A DNA stretch of 51,662 nucleotides from Candidatus Gastranaerophilales bacterium (GTDB lineage: Bacteria > Cyanobacteriota > Vampirovibrionia > Gastranaerophilales > Gastranaerophilaceae), in NCBI GenBank assembly GCA_944323935.1, contig CALUUJ010000004.1:79062-130723 (forward strand). Direction: 5' to 3'. Positions 8,744 through 17,882 of the stretch are shown in pieces. The notes beneath the pieces are model-generated. The model saw only the letters and a program-made list of their open reading frames with translations, had not been told where the DNA came from and did not search any database. Both the position numbers and the translations under genes were made by a program. Every line of letters starts with the position of its first letter. The first letter of the stretch is position 1.

Positions 8744-11157
8744 TGTTTGATAATTATCTTGACAGAATTGATATAGAACAAATCAAGCGTGCAATTCAAG
8801 TTGAAGAAAAATATAAATTCATAAATATAATGGGAAAAGAATCAGCTTTTTCCGGCTTTATGATAAAACAAATAAAATTAATATATAAATTATCAGGAAA
8901 AAATCCAAAATGGCTACCAATTATTGAAGCTTTTGGATTCTATCCTCAAGAAAATATTTTTCAAAGAAAAAAAACAATTAACAGATTTATAACTTTACTG
9001 AAAAAGGAACTATCTTCTGATAAAGATAATGAAACAGACTCTAAAAAGAATATAAAATCTATTTTTGATTCAGATGTGGTTATGTTAAAAGGTGTCGGAC
9101 CAAAGTTCGGATATTTACTAAATAAACTTGGAATTTTTTCAATATATGATTTAATAAGCTATTTTCCTAAAAAATATATAGATTATTCTTCTCGATGTTT
9201 AATAAAATCATTGAAAGAAAATGAAAATGTCACAATATATGGCAGAATATCTGCTCTAAACGCTTATACAACAAAGAAGAATTTAACAATAATAAAAGTC
9301 ACAGTAAATGATGAATCAGGAACCTTAGATTTAAATTTCTTTTATTCTAAAATTAACAAATATTCCATAGAAAGATATAAAGCACAATTTCCAAAAGGAG
9401 TTTCAATTATTGTATCTGGTTGTGCTAAATTTGATAAATATTCAAAAAAAATGACAATAGATAAACCACAATTTCAAGTTTTAGGTGAAAATATTATAGA
9501 ACAAGAAAATTTAAATATAGCAAGAATAGTACCAGTATATCCTTTGGTTGAAAACTTAAATATAAAAGCGCTAAGAAAAGCAATTCATAATGCAATTGAA
9601 GAATACAAACCATATATAGATAATCTCATTCCGGAAGAATTAATAGAAAAATACTCAATGCCAGATAGAAAAAAAGCAATTGAAGTAATTCATTTTCCAC
9701 CAGATACTTCGCAGTTAGAAAAAGCAAGATTTGCCCTTGTATATGAAGAACTATTTTTATTACAAATAAAAATGCTTTCATTAAGAGAACTTACTGCAAA
9801 ATCATATAAAACTGTTGCACTAAATATACAAGAGAACGGTTTAGTGCAGACTTTTATAAAAGAGCTTCCTTTTGAATTAACTGATGCACAAAAAAGAGCG
9901 GTAAATGAAATTTTAAATGACATTAATTCTGATAAACCAATGCAAAGATTATTACAAGGAGATGTTGGCAGCGGGAAAACTGTTGTTGCTTGCATAATGC
10001 TTTTAGCTGCAATAGAGAATGGTTTTCAAACAGCAATAATGGCCCCCACGGAAATTTTAGCTCAACAACATTTTAATAACTTTATAAAATGGCTGACTCC
10101 TTTAGGTATAAATGTTGCATTATTTACATCGTCAAACTCAAAGAAGCAAAAAGAAAAACTTGAAAAAGATTTAAGAAACGGACAAATTAATATTGCAGTT
10201 GGAACACATTCATTAATTCAAGAAAACGTTGAATTTAATAACCTCGGTGCCATAGTTATAGATGAACAACATCGCTTTGGAGTAAAACAAAGGAATTTAT
10301 TAAAAAGCAAAGCAGAAGTACCTCAAATGCTTACAATGACAGCAACTCCAATTCCCAGAACATTAGCGCTTACTGTACATGGTGATCTGGATTTAACTAT
10401 TATTGATGAACTTCCCAAAGGAAGAATACCCATAAAAACTGCTTTATTAACATCATCGCAAAGAAAAAAAGCTTATGAACTAATAAGAGAAGAAATAAAG
10501 AAAGGTCATCAAGCATACATTGTTTTCCCATTAATTGATGAATCAGAAACATTATCCGCAAAAGCAGCAACCAAAGAAGCTGAAAATCTTCAAAATGGTA
10601 TTTTTTCAGACTTAAAAATAGGACTTTTGCACGGAAAAATGAAAACAGAAGAAAAAGATAAAGTTATGTCTGACTTCAAAAATAAGACTTATGATATCTT
10701 AGTTTGTACTACAGTTGTTGAGGTTGGTGTTGATGTCCCGAATGCAACAGTTATTATGATAGAAAATGCTGAAAGATTTGGCTTATCTCAACTTCACCAA
10801 TTAAGAGGCAGAGTTGGCAGAAATAGTCTTCAATCATATTGTATTTTAATCTCCTCATCAAAGAATGAAGATACAATTAATCGACTTAATGTTTTAGTTC
10901 AAACAAACGACGGTTTTGTAATAGCCGAAAAAGATCTAGAAATTAGAGGTCCAGGAGAATTCTTAGGTATAAGACAAAGTGGTTTGGTTGAACTTCATTT
11001 GGCTGATTTAACCAAAGATTTATATATACTGGAAATGGCAAGAAACGATGCAAAAGAATATATGATTTCTTGCAGTAAAGAGAACTATCCGATTGCTCTT
11101 CAAGAATATATTAAATCTACTTTAAGCATTATAAATGATATTCCTAATGCAGATTAA
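8743..11157 (+). CDS. recG: ATP-dependent DNA helicase RecG
   Basis: 804 aa, the long-form RecG seen in cyanobacterial relatives. An N-terminal extension of about 105 residues precedes the wedge domain, which begins MLKGVGPKFGYLLNKLGI. An OB-fold follows, then the two RecA-like helicase domains: Walker A GDVGSGKT (about 405), DEQH box IDEQHRFGVKQR (about 505), motif III TMTATPIPRT, and motif VI region QLHQLRGRVGR. RecG remodels stalled replication forks and branched DNA. Its ATG shares a base with the cyclase stop codon, so translation is probably coupled, an uncommon partner for recG that may be only positional. Confidence 0.97.
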   Translation: MFDNYLDRIDIEQIKRAIQVEEKYKFINIMGKESAFSGFMIKQIKLIYKLSGKNPKWLPIIEAFGFYPQENIFQRKKTINRFITLLKKELSSDKDNETDSKKNIKSIFDSDVVMLKGVGPKFGYLLNKLGIFSIYDLISYFPKKYIDYSSRCLIKSLKENENVTIYGRISALNAYTTKKNLTIIKVTVNDESGTLDLNFFYSKINKYSIERYKAQFPKGVSIIVSGCAKFDKYSKKMTIDKPQFQVLGENIIEQENLNIARIVPVYPLVENLNIKALRKAIHNAIEEYKPYIDNLIPEELIEKYSMPDRKKAIEVIHFPPDTSQLEKARFALVYEELFLLQIKMLSLRELTAKSYKTVALNIQENGLVQTFIKELPFELTDAQKRAVNEILNDINSDKPMQRLLQGDVGSGKTVVACIMLLAAIENGFQTAIMAPTEILAQQHFNNFIKWLTPLGINVALFTSSNSKKQKEKLEKDLRNGQINIAVGTHSLIQENVEFNNLGAIVIDEQHRFGVKQRNLLKSKAEVPQMLTMTATPIPRTLALTVHGDLDLTIIDELPKGRIPIKTALLTSSQRKKAYELIREEIKKGHQAYIVFPLIDESETLSAKAATKEAENLQNGIFSDLKIGLLHGKMKTEEKDKVMSDFKNKTYDILVCTTVVEVGVDVPNATVIMIENAERFGLSQLHQLRGRVGRNSLQSYCILISSSKNEDTINRLNVLVQTNDGFVIAEKDLEIRGPGEFLGIRQSGLVELHLADLTKDLYILEMARNDAKEYMISCSKENYPIALQEYIKSTLSIINDIPNAD

Positions 11158-11191
11158 TTATATAATTTAATACAGAAAAAAAATAGTTAAA

Positions 11192-11220
11192 TTGTTTTTT
11201 TATTTCAGATTTGATAGTAT
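11192..11220 (+). promoter_or_regulatory. Candidate sigma-70 promoter for the antiporter gene
   Basis: TTGTTT (11192-11197), a 17-base spacer and TAGTAT (11215-11220), with the gene's TGGAGG ribosome site just downstream. Four of six matches in each box. Confidence 0.45.
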
Positions 11221-11240
11221 AAAACAAGCTTGGAGGTTTA

Positions 11241-12830
11241 ATGTCTTTAATTATATTATTTAGTTCTATTGTAATTTTTTCTTGTATTATTACAAATAAA
11301 TTCTCAAATAAATTAGGAATGCCAGCTTTAGTATTCTTTATGTTCTTAGGTGTTTTATTTGGTTCAGATGGACTATTCAAACTTTCTTTTGATGATTACA
11401 ATTTAACTTCAAAACTTTGTTCTATAGGATTATTATTCATAATATTCTACGGTGGATTCTGTACAAAAAAGCCTGATAACAAAATTACAATACAAGCAAT
11501 ACTATTATCTTCAATTGGTACCATTTTAACAGCGGGTTTTACTGCATTATTTTGTTACTATATTTTAAAAATACCCTTTGCAGAAAGCTTTATAATAGGA
11601 GCAATAATTAGTTCAACAGATGCAGCATCTGTTTTTTCAATATTACGTTCAAGACGATTAAATTTAAAATATAATACAGCACCTCTTCTTGAAATGGAAA
11701 GTGGAAGTAATGACCCTTTTGCATACCTTCTTACAATGTTAGGTATTATTCTAATAAAAGGCGGCAGTTTTTCTTCTCTTACACCATTACTTTTTAAACA
11801 AATAATTTTTGGAGTCTTTTTTGGTATAATCATAGCATTTGCAGCAATTCTTATTTTCAAAAAAACAAAATTAATAACAGAAGGTACTGATACAATATTT
11901 GTCGTCGCCGTGGCGCTTTTATCTTTCTCATTAACAGATTTAATTGGTGGTAACGGATACTTAAGCGTTTATTTAACGGGAATTATACTTGGAAACAGTG
12001 ATATTAAAAATAAAATAAACTTAATATATTTCTTTGATGGAATTACATCATTATCCCAAGTTGTTATTTTCTTCTTAATAGGTTTTCTTTCTTTTCCGCA
12101 TAAAATTCCTGAAATACTCATGCCTGCAGTACTTATTACTGTTTTTCTAACATTTATAGCAAGACCTTTAGCCGTTTCTCTTATTATGTTGCCATTTAAA
12201 GCAACGTTAAATCAAATAAATTTTATATCTTGGGCCGGTCTAAGAGGTGCGGCTTCAATAGTTTTTGCAATCTTAGTCGTCTCGGAATGCACATCAATGA
12301 AATATGACATTTTTCACATTGTATTTGTTGTAGCACTTATATCTGTTACATTACAGGGTTCATTATTACCAATAATTGCAAAAAGAACATCCATGATTGA
12401 CAATTTATCGGATGTAAGAAAAACATTTAATGATTATCAGCAAGAAGCAGCTATTACATTAAATAAAATATTAATACAAAACTCTCATCCTTGGATTGGA
12501 AATTCTCTAAAAGAAATAAATTTAAGTGACAATTCTCTTATTTTGGTGATAAATAGAGATAATGAAAAAATTTTTCCAAAAGGTGAAACTATTTTACAAG
12601 AAGGAGATGAAATATTAATAGGTACAACAGTTGTCAAATCAAATTATGACATAAGTCTTTCAGAAACTTTAATAGATAAAAATAATGAATGGGTAAACAA
12701 AAAAATAAAAGAAATAGAATTCCCATCAAATTTTCTTATAGCAATTATTAAACGAGATACTGAATCTTTTGTTCCAAATGGAGACACAGAAATAAAAGAA
12801 GGTGACACAATAGTTTTTTACACTAAATAA
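11241..12830 (+). CDS. CvrA/NhaP-type cation:proton antiporter with TrkA-C domains
   Basis: 529 aa. About 12 membrane helices of the CPA1 antiporter family occupy residues 1-385. Family-typical residues are visible in the GAIISSTDAASVFSIL block and in the later MESGSNDPFAYLLTM block, which holds the ND pair expected for ion exchange. The cytoplasmic tail has two RCK_C/TrkA-C-like modules (about 405-465 and 480-529), each ending in EGDEILIG/EGDTIVFY. This architecture matches potassium/proton antiporter CvrA (NhaP2), which adjusts cytoplasmic K+ and pH in low-osmolarity conditions; ion selectivity cannot be read from sequence. A strong GGAGG precedes the ATG. It is followed by a shared terminator. 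Confidence 0.88.
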   Translation: MSLIILFSSIVIFSCIITNKFSNKLGMPALVFFMFLGVLFGSDGLFKLSFDDYNLTSKLCSIGLLFIIFYGGFCTKKPDNKITIQAILLSSIGTILTAGFTALFCYYILKIPFAESFIIGAIISSTDAASVFSILRSRRLNLKYNTAPLLEMESGSNDPFAYLLTMLGIILIKGGSFSSLTPLLFKQIIFGVFFGIIIAFAAILIFKKTKLITEGTDTIFVVAVALLSFSLTDLIGGNGYLSVYLTGIILGNSDIKNKINLIYFFDGITSLSQVVIFFLIGFLSFPHKIPEILMPAVLITVFLTFIARPLAVSLIMLPFKATLNQINFISWAGLRGAASIVFAILVVSECTSMKYDIFHIVFVVALISVTLQGSLLPIIAKRTSMIDNLSDVRKTFNDYQQEAAITLNKILIQNSHPWIGNSLKEINLSDNSLILVINRDNEKIFPKGETILQEGDEILIGTTVVKSNYDISLSETLIDKNNEWVNKKIKEIEFPSNFLIAIIKRDTESFVPNGDTEIKEGDTIVFYTK

Positions 12831-12840
12831 ATATAAAGAA

Positions 12841-12866
12841 AAAGACCGCTAACATTAGCGGTCTTT
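12841..12866. terminator. Bidirectional intrinsic terminator
   Basis: 12-bp perfect stem AAAGACCGCTAA/TTAGCGGTCTTT with a 2-base nominal loop. It separates the convergent antiporter and nucleotidyltransferase genes. Confidence 0.88.
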
Positions 12867-12884
12867 ACTCTTTCTTTTACCGAA

Positions 12885-14729
12885 TTAGTTTGGGCTTGCA
12901 ACAAATATATTACCTTCTGCAAAGTCTACATTATATTTTTTGCAGAATTCAGAGAATGAATTTCTTGCTTTTTCGGAATCATAAACAATACCGGTTTGCA
13001 AATCAGTATTATTTGCAAAATCGTTCATTAAGAACTCAGGTATACCATAATATTTGTTTTCAGTAGTATTACCATGAACTCTAAACTCATTTGCAACATC
13101 TTTTATCAATTTCAGGTAGGCTTCTGCAGTACCAATATCATCCCACACAGCAGGTTTACCGCCTTTTGTTTCAAGTGGTACTGTATAAACCTTCATCATA
13201 TTTCCTTCTTCATCAAGAAGTTTTCCTTCATTTGCAAGTCTAACAATTTCAGGCATAACATGAGCACCAAGACCAGTTTTTGCAGGGTCCAATATTCCTT
13301 TAGCTGTAAGTACTTTTAAAGCCTGAGGACTTAAGAAATAGAATCCGGGATTAGCCAAATATGAATTTTCATCATTTGGATTTAGTGCAGTTTGGGCTTT
13401 TCTAAACTCATCCATAGCTTTATCATATGAACCTGGTTCAACAAAATCAGTAGGAATAGGAGCATCCGAAGTATATTTTGGTTTTTCTAAAAATTCCTTT
13501 ATTTGAAGATTTCCATTATCGTCTTTTTCTACCCCTAATAGACCAAAGGATTTTGCCCTTTCAGGATTTACAGGATAATAAGGAATTACTAAAGCTGCAT
13601 TGGGGAGATTTTTTAAAGCATTATATGTACGGCTTATATCTGCATTTGTAAATATATCTGCATTTAATATGATAGCCGGTTTGTCATTACGAATAATATC
13701 TCTTTTTAAACCTTCAGCAATAGCACCACCGTCTGTCTTATATTTATCAACAAAACGAGTATTGCCGCCATTAGGAATATCATGTGCTTGGCTTAGATAT
13801 TTAACAGAGTCACCTTCTCCACCTGTTAATACACCGGCAGAAGCAGCCAAGTTTAAAGCTGTGGCAATAATTCTGTAATTATTATCAGTAGGTAATTTTC
13901 CTGATGGTTTATTTTCAAATTCTCTTGTTATATTAAAGAACCTTTCTCCAAAACCGCCAGCCGGAATAATTATAGTCGGATCATCAGTTTTAACAATATC
14001 TGCATAATCACCTTTAACAGCTTCAGATTGTAAGCCTGATTTCATATATGAATCAACAGCATTAAGAGTTCTGGGCTCCTTGTTTAATGTTGTAATAACT
14101 GTTCTTCCCTTGAATGAAACATTCTTTGTAGCACCGTTAGGTGTAGGTTGATAATCTCCAACCATATTTAAATCGAAACCATCACCTTTAATACGGCTTC
14201 CAGCTAACATTTTTATAGATTTTCCATCTAATGAAGGGTCTTTTACTGTAATTTCAGGCATAAACTTACCTTGCTTATATGTAACAATAGGCAATTCAGC
14301 CCTTGAACGATCAACTCTACCAACAAAGATCGTATGTCCTTTATCATTTGATATTCTATATACATCTAATCCATCTTCTACAGTTTTGACTACATTTAAT
14401 CCTGCAGCATTAAGATTTTCTTTTCCTTTTGGCATTTCTTTTAATGGTAAATCTATTGTTTCATTTATATCTAAAAGATTAGGAATTCTAATTTCTTTAT
14501 CATTAATTATTGAGGCTTCTAACTCTGTAAAGCCATTAGCACCTGAACCAAAACTTACAGTATGAGCAGTTTTTACTCCATTTATGGCTTGAAGTGCATT
14601 CACGAAGCCTGCTCCAGGCAATTCACATGGTTTTACAATAGGATTACTTTCTTGTTTTACATTTGATTTAACTCTAGGTATACTTTGAAATTTAATGTTA
14701 GAGTTTACTGAATCAATTTTGTTAATCAT
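12885..14729 (-). CDS. NDP-sugar nucleotidyltransferase with long N-terminal extension
   Basis: 614 aa. The C-terminal part (about 252-570) is a sugar-1-phosphate nucleotidyltransferase: IIPAGGFGERF with KPSGKLP downstream (nucleotide loop and catalytic lysine region), LNADIF (metal aspartate), FGLLGVEKDDNG then EFLEKP, NPGFYFL and WDDIGTAEAYLKLI. These resemble GlgC/ManC/RmlA relatives that make ADP-, GDP- or dTDP-sugars; the sugar is undetermined. The first 250 residues are unlike any of those enzymes. They begin with a polar stretch containing IKFQS (12-16), VSFG (58-61) and VSFKG (204-208), plus beta-rich sequence. AAAGGA precedes the ATG. A GH13 enzyme and small proteins with the same motif lie nearby, so a role in glucan or surface sugar metabolism is plausible. 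Confidence 0.82.
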   Translation of the reverse strand: MINKIDSVNSNIKFQSIPRVKSNVKQESNPIVKPCELPGAGFVNALQAINGVKTAHTVSFGSGANGFTELEASIINDKEIRIPNLLDINETIDLPLKEMPKGKENLNAAGLNVVKTVEDGLDVYRISNDKGHTIFVGRVDRSRAELPIVTYKQGKFMPEITVKDPSLDGKSIKMLAGSRIKGDGFDLNMVGDYQPTPNGATKNVSFKGRTVITTLNKEPRTLNAVDSYMKSGLQSEAVKGDYADIVKTDDPTIIIPAGGFGERFFNITREFENKPSGKLPTDNNYRIIATALNLAASAGVLTGGEGDSVKYLSQAHDIPNGGNTRFVDKYKTDGGAIAEGLKRDIIRNDKPAIILNADIFTNADISRTYNALKNLPNAALVIPYYPVNPERAKSFGLLGVEKDDNGNLQIKEFLEKPKYTSDAPIPTDFVEPGSYDKAMDEFRKAQTALNPNDENSYLANPGFYFLSPQALKVLTAKGILDPAKTGLGAHVMPEIVRLANEGKLLDEEGNMMKVYTVPLETKGGKPAVWDDIGTAEAYLKLIKDVANEFRVHGNTTENKYYGIPEFLMNDFANNTDLQTGIVYDSEKARNSFSEFCKKYNVDFAEGNIFVASPN

Positions 14730-14836
14730 TTGAGATTTCCTTTCACTATGCCCTCTCTATCTAATAACACATATTACATTTATATCTTAAGGACGCATTT
14801 GCTTTAAATCCTCTGAAAAAAAAACTTATTATTTTT

Positions 14837-14864
14837 AGTATAAAAAAGCTATTTTAATTTACAA
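14837..14864 (-). promoter_or_regulatory. Candidate promoter for the nucleotidyltransferase gene
   Basis: On the minus strand TTGTAA (14864-14859), a 16-base spacer and TATACT (14842-14837). It would give a leader of about 100 bases. The rest of the 245-base gap 14730-14974 is AT-rich, with only a weak ATCATT/AATGAT hairpin near 14925-14950. Confidence 0.5.
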
Positions 14865-14974
14865 AAAGTTACATAAATTTTTTATTAAGACTCAAATAGG
14901 ATGCATCACAATATATAAAAGAATAGCATCATTATAAAAAAAATGATACAACATTTTATAAAAGATTATAAAAT

Positions 14975-15577
14975 CTATACAAGATACTCAATCTGTGAAC
15001 GCCCCTCAGCCTGATCAATCAGAGTATTATATCGTTTTTCGGGAATATAAAACTCACCAAGATTCGTTTTCGAAAATTTAGCCCTTTTTAATGATGGAAC
15101 TACATCTTGATCAAATGCAGTATAAACTGTTGAATCAAAACGTTCTCCTGCAGTTTTAACTATATATGCTAAAAGAGGTTCTGCCCCATTAACATAATTA
15201 GGATTAACATTCATTTCTTCAATTAAAGTAGATAAACCTGGATTTTCAAAAGTTATAGTATTAAAACCACGTGATATTTGATCCGGTCTATAATGATGTG
15301 AAGTCTGAGCACAAGAAATTACTTCTTTTGTTTTATCATTTCTTAAAATATAAAAATCCTTGTTTGGAATTCTTTGTTCAGCTGCTTTTGAGAAATCACT
15401 TTGAATACAGATTGTTTGCTTACTATACCTAACATCATCTATATCAGATAAATTATGAGGATCCATTTTATACAATGTTGCTTGAACTTTATTTTTATTT
15501 GGTTCTTGTTTTATTTCACAAGTTAATAATGCTTTTTTTCCGAAAGAATAACAATTATTTAATTTTGAAATATTCAT
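14975..15577 (-). CDS. Uncharacterised protein, possible GNAT-like fold
   Basis: 200 aa, no signal peptide or membrane segment. The N-terminus MNISKLNNCYSFGKKALL carries a YSFG variant (10-13) of the motif shared by several neighbours. The C-terminal half (NGAEPLLAYIVKTAGERFDSTV onward, ending in FSKTNLGEFYIPEKRY) has the order of elements seen in acetyltransferases of the GNAT superfamily, namely a helix after a turn, a strand with an alcohol residue and a late aromatic-rich strand. I see no clear acetyl-CoA pyrophosphate loop, so this is only a suggestion. GAGAG precedes the ATG. It is read in the same direction as the nucleotidyltransferase, 245 bases upstream of it. Confidence 0.65.
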   Translation of the reverse strand: MNISKLNNCYSFGKKALLTCEIKQEPNKNKVQATLYKMDPHNLSDIDDVRYSKQTICIQSDFSKAAEQRIPNKDFYILRNDKTKEVISCAQTSHHYRPDQISRGFNTITFENPGLSTLIEEMNVNPNYVNGAEPLLAYIVKTAGERFDSTVYTAFDQDVVPSLKRAKFSKTNLGEFYIPEKRYNTLIDQAEGRSQIEYLV

Positions 15578-15628
15578 ATTAGCTCTCTTTTTAAGTACTT
15601 ATTTATTTAAAACTTGTAATTTTTTTCT

Positions 15629-15657
15629 TTGCTATTAACCTTAAAAATTAATATAAT
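15629..15657 (+). promoter_or_regulatory. Sigma-70 promoter for the lipoprotein gene
   Basis: TTGCTA (15629-15634), a 17-base spacer and a perfect TATAAT (15652-15657). Transcription would start near 15664. This excludes an in-frame upstream start at 15629 and supports ATG 15701. Confidence 0.7.
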
Positions 15658-15700
15658 ATTTATGTATACAGATAAAATATTTATTTTACAAGGAGTGTTT

Positions 15701-16741
15701 ATGAAATTTAAAAAAGCATTATTATTTTTTATTGCTCTATGTTTTCTATCAGGTTGTTTTATGACACCAGGTTTTACTTTTTTTGATAAAAAGAAAACTG
15801 AAATAGAATCAATTCAAAAATATGACGAAGAAAAGAATGATGTTTGGTGCGTAACATTCCAACTTGTTTGGAATGAATTTATGGACAAAATGTTTAATGG
15901 TGAACCTATTAACTTTGTTGACGGAAATCCGAAAATTGCAGATGAATTAAATAAAAAATCATATACGAAAGATGATATTTCAGAAAATTCTTATTATATT
16001 GAAAGCGGAAAAATTTCAAAAAAACTAAAAAAACAAATTGAAAAAGCAATTTACGAAAAGTTTAAAGAAAAAAGCGATATACTTGATTTAGTTGATTGGA
16101 GTGCAAGAGATTCATATCTATTCTACTCTATTCTAAAAAAAGATTTTAACTTTTATACTGCATTTGATAAGTTAAAACCTGCACCATTTAATGACTCTAA
16201 GGAAAAAGTAAAATACTTTGGTATAGAGAATAAATCAAATCAAGCTTTATATAAAAATTTAGAAGTTCTATTTTATAATTCGGCTGAGGATTATGCAGTA
16301 AAATTATTAACAAAAGAAAATGAAGAAGTAATTTTGTATAGAACAATTTTGGATAAATCTTTTGAAGAATATTATACTTACATTACAGAAAATACAAATC
16401 CAACAAACTTCACAAAGAAAGATGTATTAATAATACCTGAAATAGCAGTAGATAAAACTATATCATACGATTCATTATGTGGTAAAAAAATTGTTGGAAG
16501 TAATTACATTATTTCACAAGCACTACAAACAATCAAATTTAAAATGGATAATAAAGGTGGCTCTTTAAAGAGTGAAGCAGCACTTGCTATCATGAAAACA
16601 GCTTTATTACCGGAAGAAGATTCTCCTAAGTTCTTACTTTTTGATAAACCTTTTGTTATGTTCTTGAAAGAACAAGGAAAAGAAAAACCATACTATGCAA
16701 TGAAAATAGAAAATACAGATTATCTTGTTAAAGAAAAATAA
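15701..16741 (+). CDS. Putative lipoprotein with serine-protease-inhibitor-like length, function unknown
   Basis: 346 aa from ATG 15701, chosen because AAGGAG lies just upstream and a good promoter ends 44 bases before it. A type II signal peptide is clear: MKFKKALLFFIALCFLSGC, with lipobox LSGC and the lipidated cysteine at 19. The mature part is Lys/Glu-rich and soluble, with no repeats. Segments such as VWCVTFQLVWNEFMDKMFNG and a late FLLFDKPFVMFLKEQGKEKP resemble elements of a hydrophobic-core domain. The late FDKPF..FL block recalls the reactive-centre end of serpins, but I cannot confirm the fold. It should be a membrane-anchored envelope protein. A terminator follows, so it is a single-gene unit. 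Confidence 0.78.
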   Translation: MKFKKALLFFIALCFLSGCFMTPGFTFFDKKKTEIESIQKYDEEKNDVWCVTFQLVWNEFMDKMFNGEPINFVDGNPKIADELNKKSYTKDDISENSYYIESGKISKKLKKQIEKAIYEKFKEKSDILDLVDWSARDSYLFYSILKKDFNFYTAFDKLKPAPFNDSKEKVKYFGIENKSNQALYKNLEVLFYNSAEDYAVKLLTKENEEVILYRTILDKSFEEYYTYITENTNPTNFTKKDVLIIPEIAVDKTISYDSLCGKKIVGSNYIISQALQTIKFKMDNKGGSLKSEAALAIMKTALLPEEDSPKFLLFDKPFVMFLKEQGKEKPYYAMKIENTDYLVKEK

Positions 16742-16760
16742 AATAATAAAAATTTAAAGC

Positions 16761-16787
16761 AAAAGACCTCTTAGAAAGAGGTCTTTT
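16761..16787 (+). terminator. Intrinsic terminator
   Basis: 12-bp stem AAAAGACCTCTT/AAGAGGTCTTTT with a 3-base loop followed by Ts, 20 bases after the lipoprotein stop codon. Confidence 0.88.
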
Positions 16788-16802
16788 TTCTTACAAACAA
16801 TA

Positions 16803-16831
16803 TTGGCAAATAATTTAATAATCTATATAAT
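16803..16831 (+). promoter_or_regulatory. Sigma-70 promoter for the small secreted protein gene
   Basis: TTGGCA (16803-16808), a 17-base spacer and a perfect TATAAT (16826-16831). Predicted start near 16838, about 22 bases before the ATG. Confidence 0.7.
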
Positions 16832-16859
16832 TTATATTAAATAAATGATTTGAGGAATA

Positions 16860-17234
16860 ATGCTAAAAAAAATAATTCTATTATTACTAATACTAATAAC
16901 TTTTATACCATTTGCAAATTCATATTATGATATGAGTACCCCTGTTGAAGGTGAATCTATTGCAAATAACACTTTGCAAAAGAAAGTCATTGGGAAAATA
17001 TATAAAGAAATATCTCCGCAAATGTTAACTTGTTCAAATTTTTCTATTGAAAACACACAAATACTACATTATCCATATGATGTAAAAAAGAAAAATAATA
17101 AATATATCAAAGGCTATTGGAAAGAGCTATGGACACTCAACGCTTGTAACGAAATAAGGCAAATTCCTATTACTTTTTACATAGACTACAATAATACGAC
17201 ATTTAACATAGATGAATACTTCCTTCTAAAATAA
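16860..17234 (+). CDS. Small secreted protein of unknown function
   Basis: 124 aa. An N-terminal signal peptide (MLKKIILLLLILITFIPFANS) has a plausible type I cleavage after ANS, leaving about 103 residues. The mature part has two cysteines, C58 and C96, that could form one disulfide, and aromatic residues around GYWKELWTLNAC. It matches no family I can name. GAGG lies before the ATG, a good promoter precedes it, and the next gene follows after 85 bases with its own ribosome site. It is probably periplasmic or external. Confidence 0.7.
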   Translation: MLKKIILLLLILITFIPFANSYYDMSTPVEGESIANNTLQKKVIGKIYKEISPQMLTCSNFSIENTQILHYPYDVKKKNNKYIKGYWKELWTLNACNEIRQIPITFYIDYNNTTFNIDEYFLLK

Positions 17235-17319
17235 GGAAATAAAATATGTAAATTTTTAAAATAAAACCGACAAAAAAAAATATATTCATTTTTTGAGAAA
17301 ATAAAAAAAGAAGGTAAAT

Positions 17320-17880
17320 ATGATAAAGAGTGTTCATCCAGTTTCATTTAAAGGCTATATTCCCGTAAATTATTATGCGAAAAATCCTAAGAATGATAAA
17401 TACGTACCAGTTATAAGAACTGAGAATATAAGAAAATGTCAAAGTTTCGTAGTTCGAAATCTAAATGGCACAGCCAAGAAAATGAGAAATGATGATTTTA
17501 TACATTTTTATAGAAACTATGATCCGGACTACAGAAAATTACCGCAAGTACACTCTGTATATGATAAAGATAGTCCAACTGTATATTTAGTTTCAGGAAG
17601 AGATGTCGATACAATAAAAGAGCTTGCAAAACCAATAGGTAGAGCAAAAGGAGAGGCATTAGACAGGCTCGGACATTCAAAGTCATTTGAAGCACAAATT
17701 GCGTCTAATGATTTTTTCAAAAATGTTAAACAATTTTTAAAGAATAGCTGTCGCAGACTAAAATCACAAGACAACAAAAACTTATCCCTTAGAGTATATT
17801 TTGATCCAAATTATAATACAAAGGATAAACTTGTTGGATTCACTTTTGTTAAAGCAGAATTTATTAAAGACGAAAAATAA
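17320..17880 (+). CDS. Uncharacterised protein with N-terminal VSFKG motif
   Basis: 186 aa, basic, soluble, without signal peptide. It begins MIKSVHPVSFKGYIPVN, the clearest example in this window of the short N-terminal motif (8-12). The rest has no catalytic signature I recognise. A central Lys/Arg-rich part (LKNSCRRLKSQDNKN) precedes a C-terminal strand-rich end. AAGAAGG precedes the ATG. It ends two bases before the stop of the convergent GH13 gene, so there is no room for a terminator between them. It may belong to a lineage-specific family. Confidence 0.68.
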   Translation: MIKSVHPVSFKGYIPVNYYAKNPKNDKYVPVIRTENIRKCQSFVVRNLNGTAKKMRNDDFIHFYRNYDPDYRKLPQVHSVYDKDSPTVYLVSGRDVDTIKELAKPIGRAKGEALDRLGHSKSFEAQIASNDFFKNVKQFLKNSCRRLKSQDNKNLSLRVYFDPNYNTKDKLVGFTFVKAEFIKDEK

Positions 17881-17882
17881 AT

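Noticed and set aside
11144..11380. Minus-strand 78-aa frame at the start of the antiporter gene
   Set aside because: It overlaps both recG and the antiporter start on the opposite strand, has no ribosome site, and the antiporter frame fits its family from residue 1.
15629..15700. Longer N-terminus for the lipoprotein gene
   Set aside because: The -35 and -10 boxes of a good promoter lie in this stretch and the AAGGAG site is just before 15701, so the earlier start would not be transcribed.
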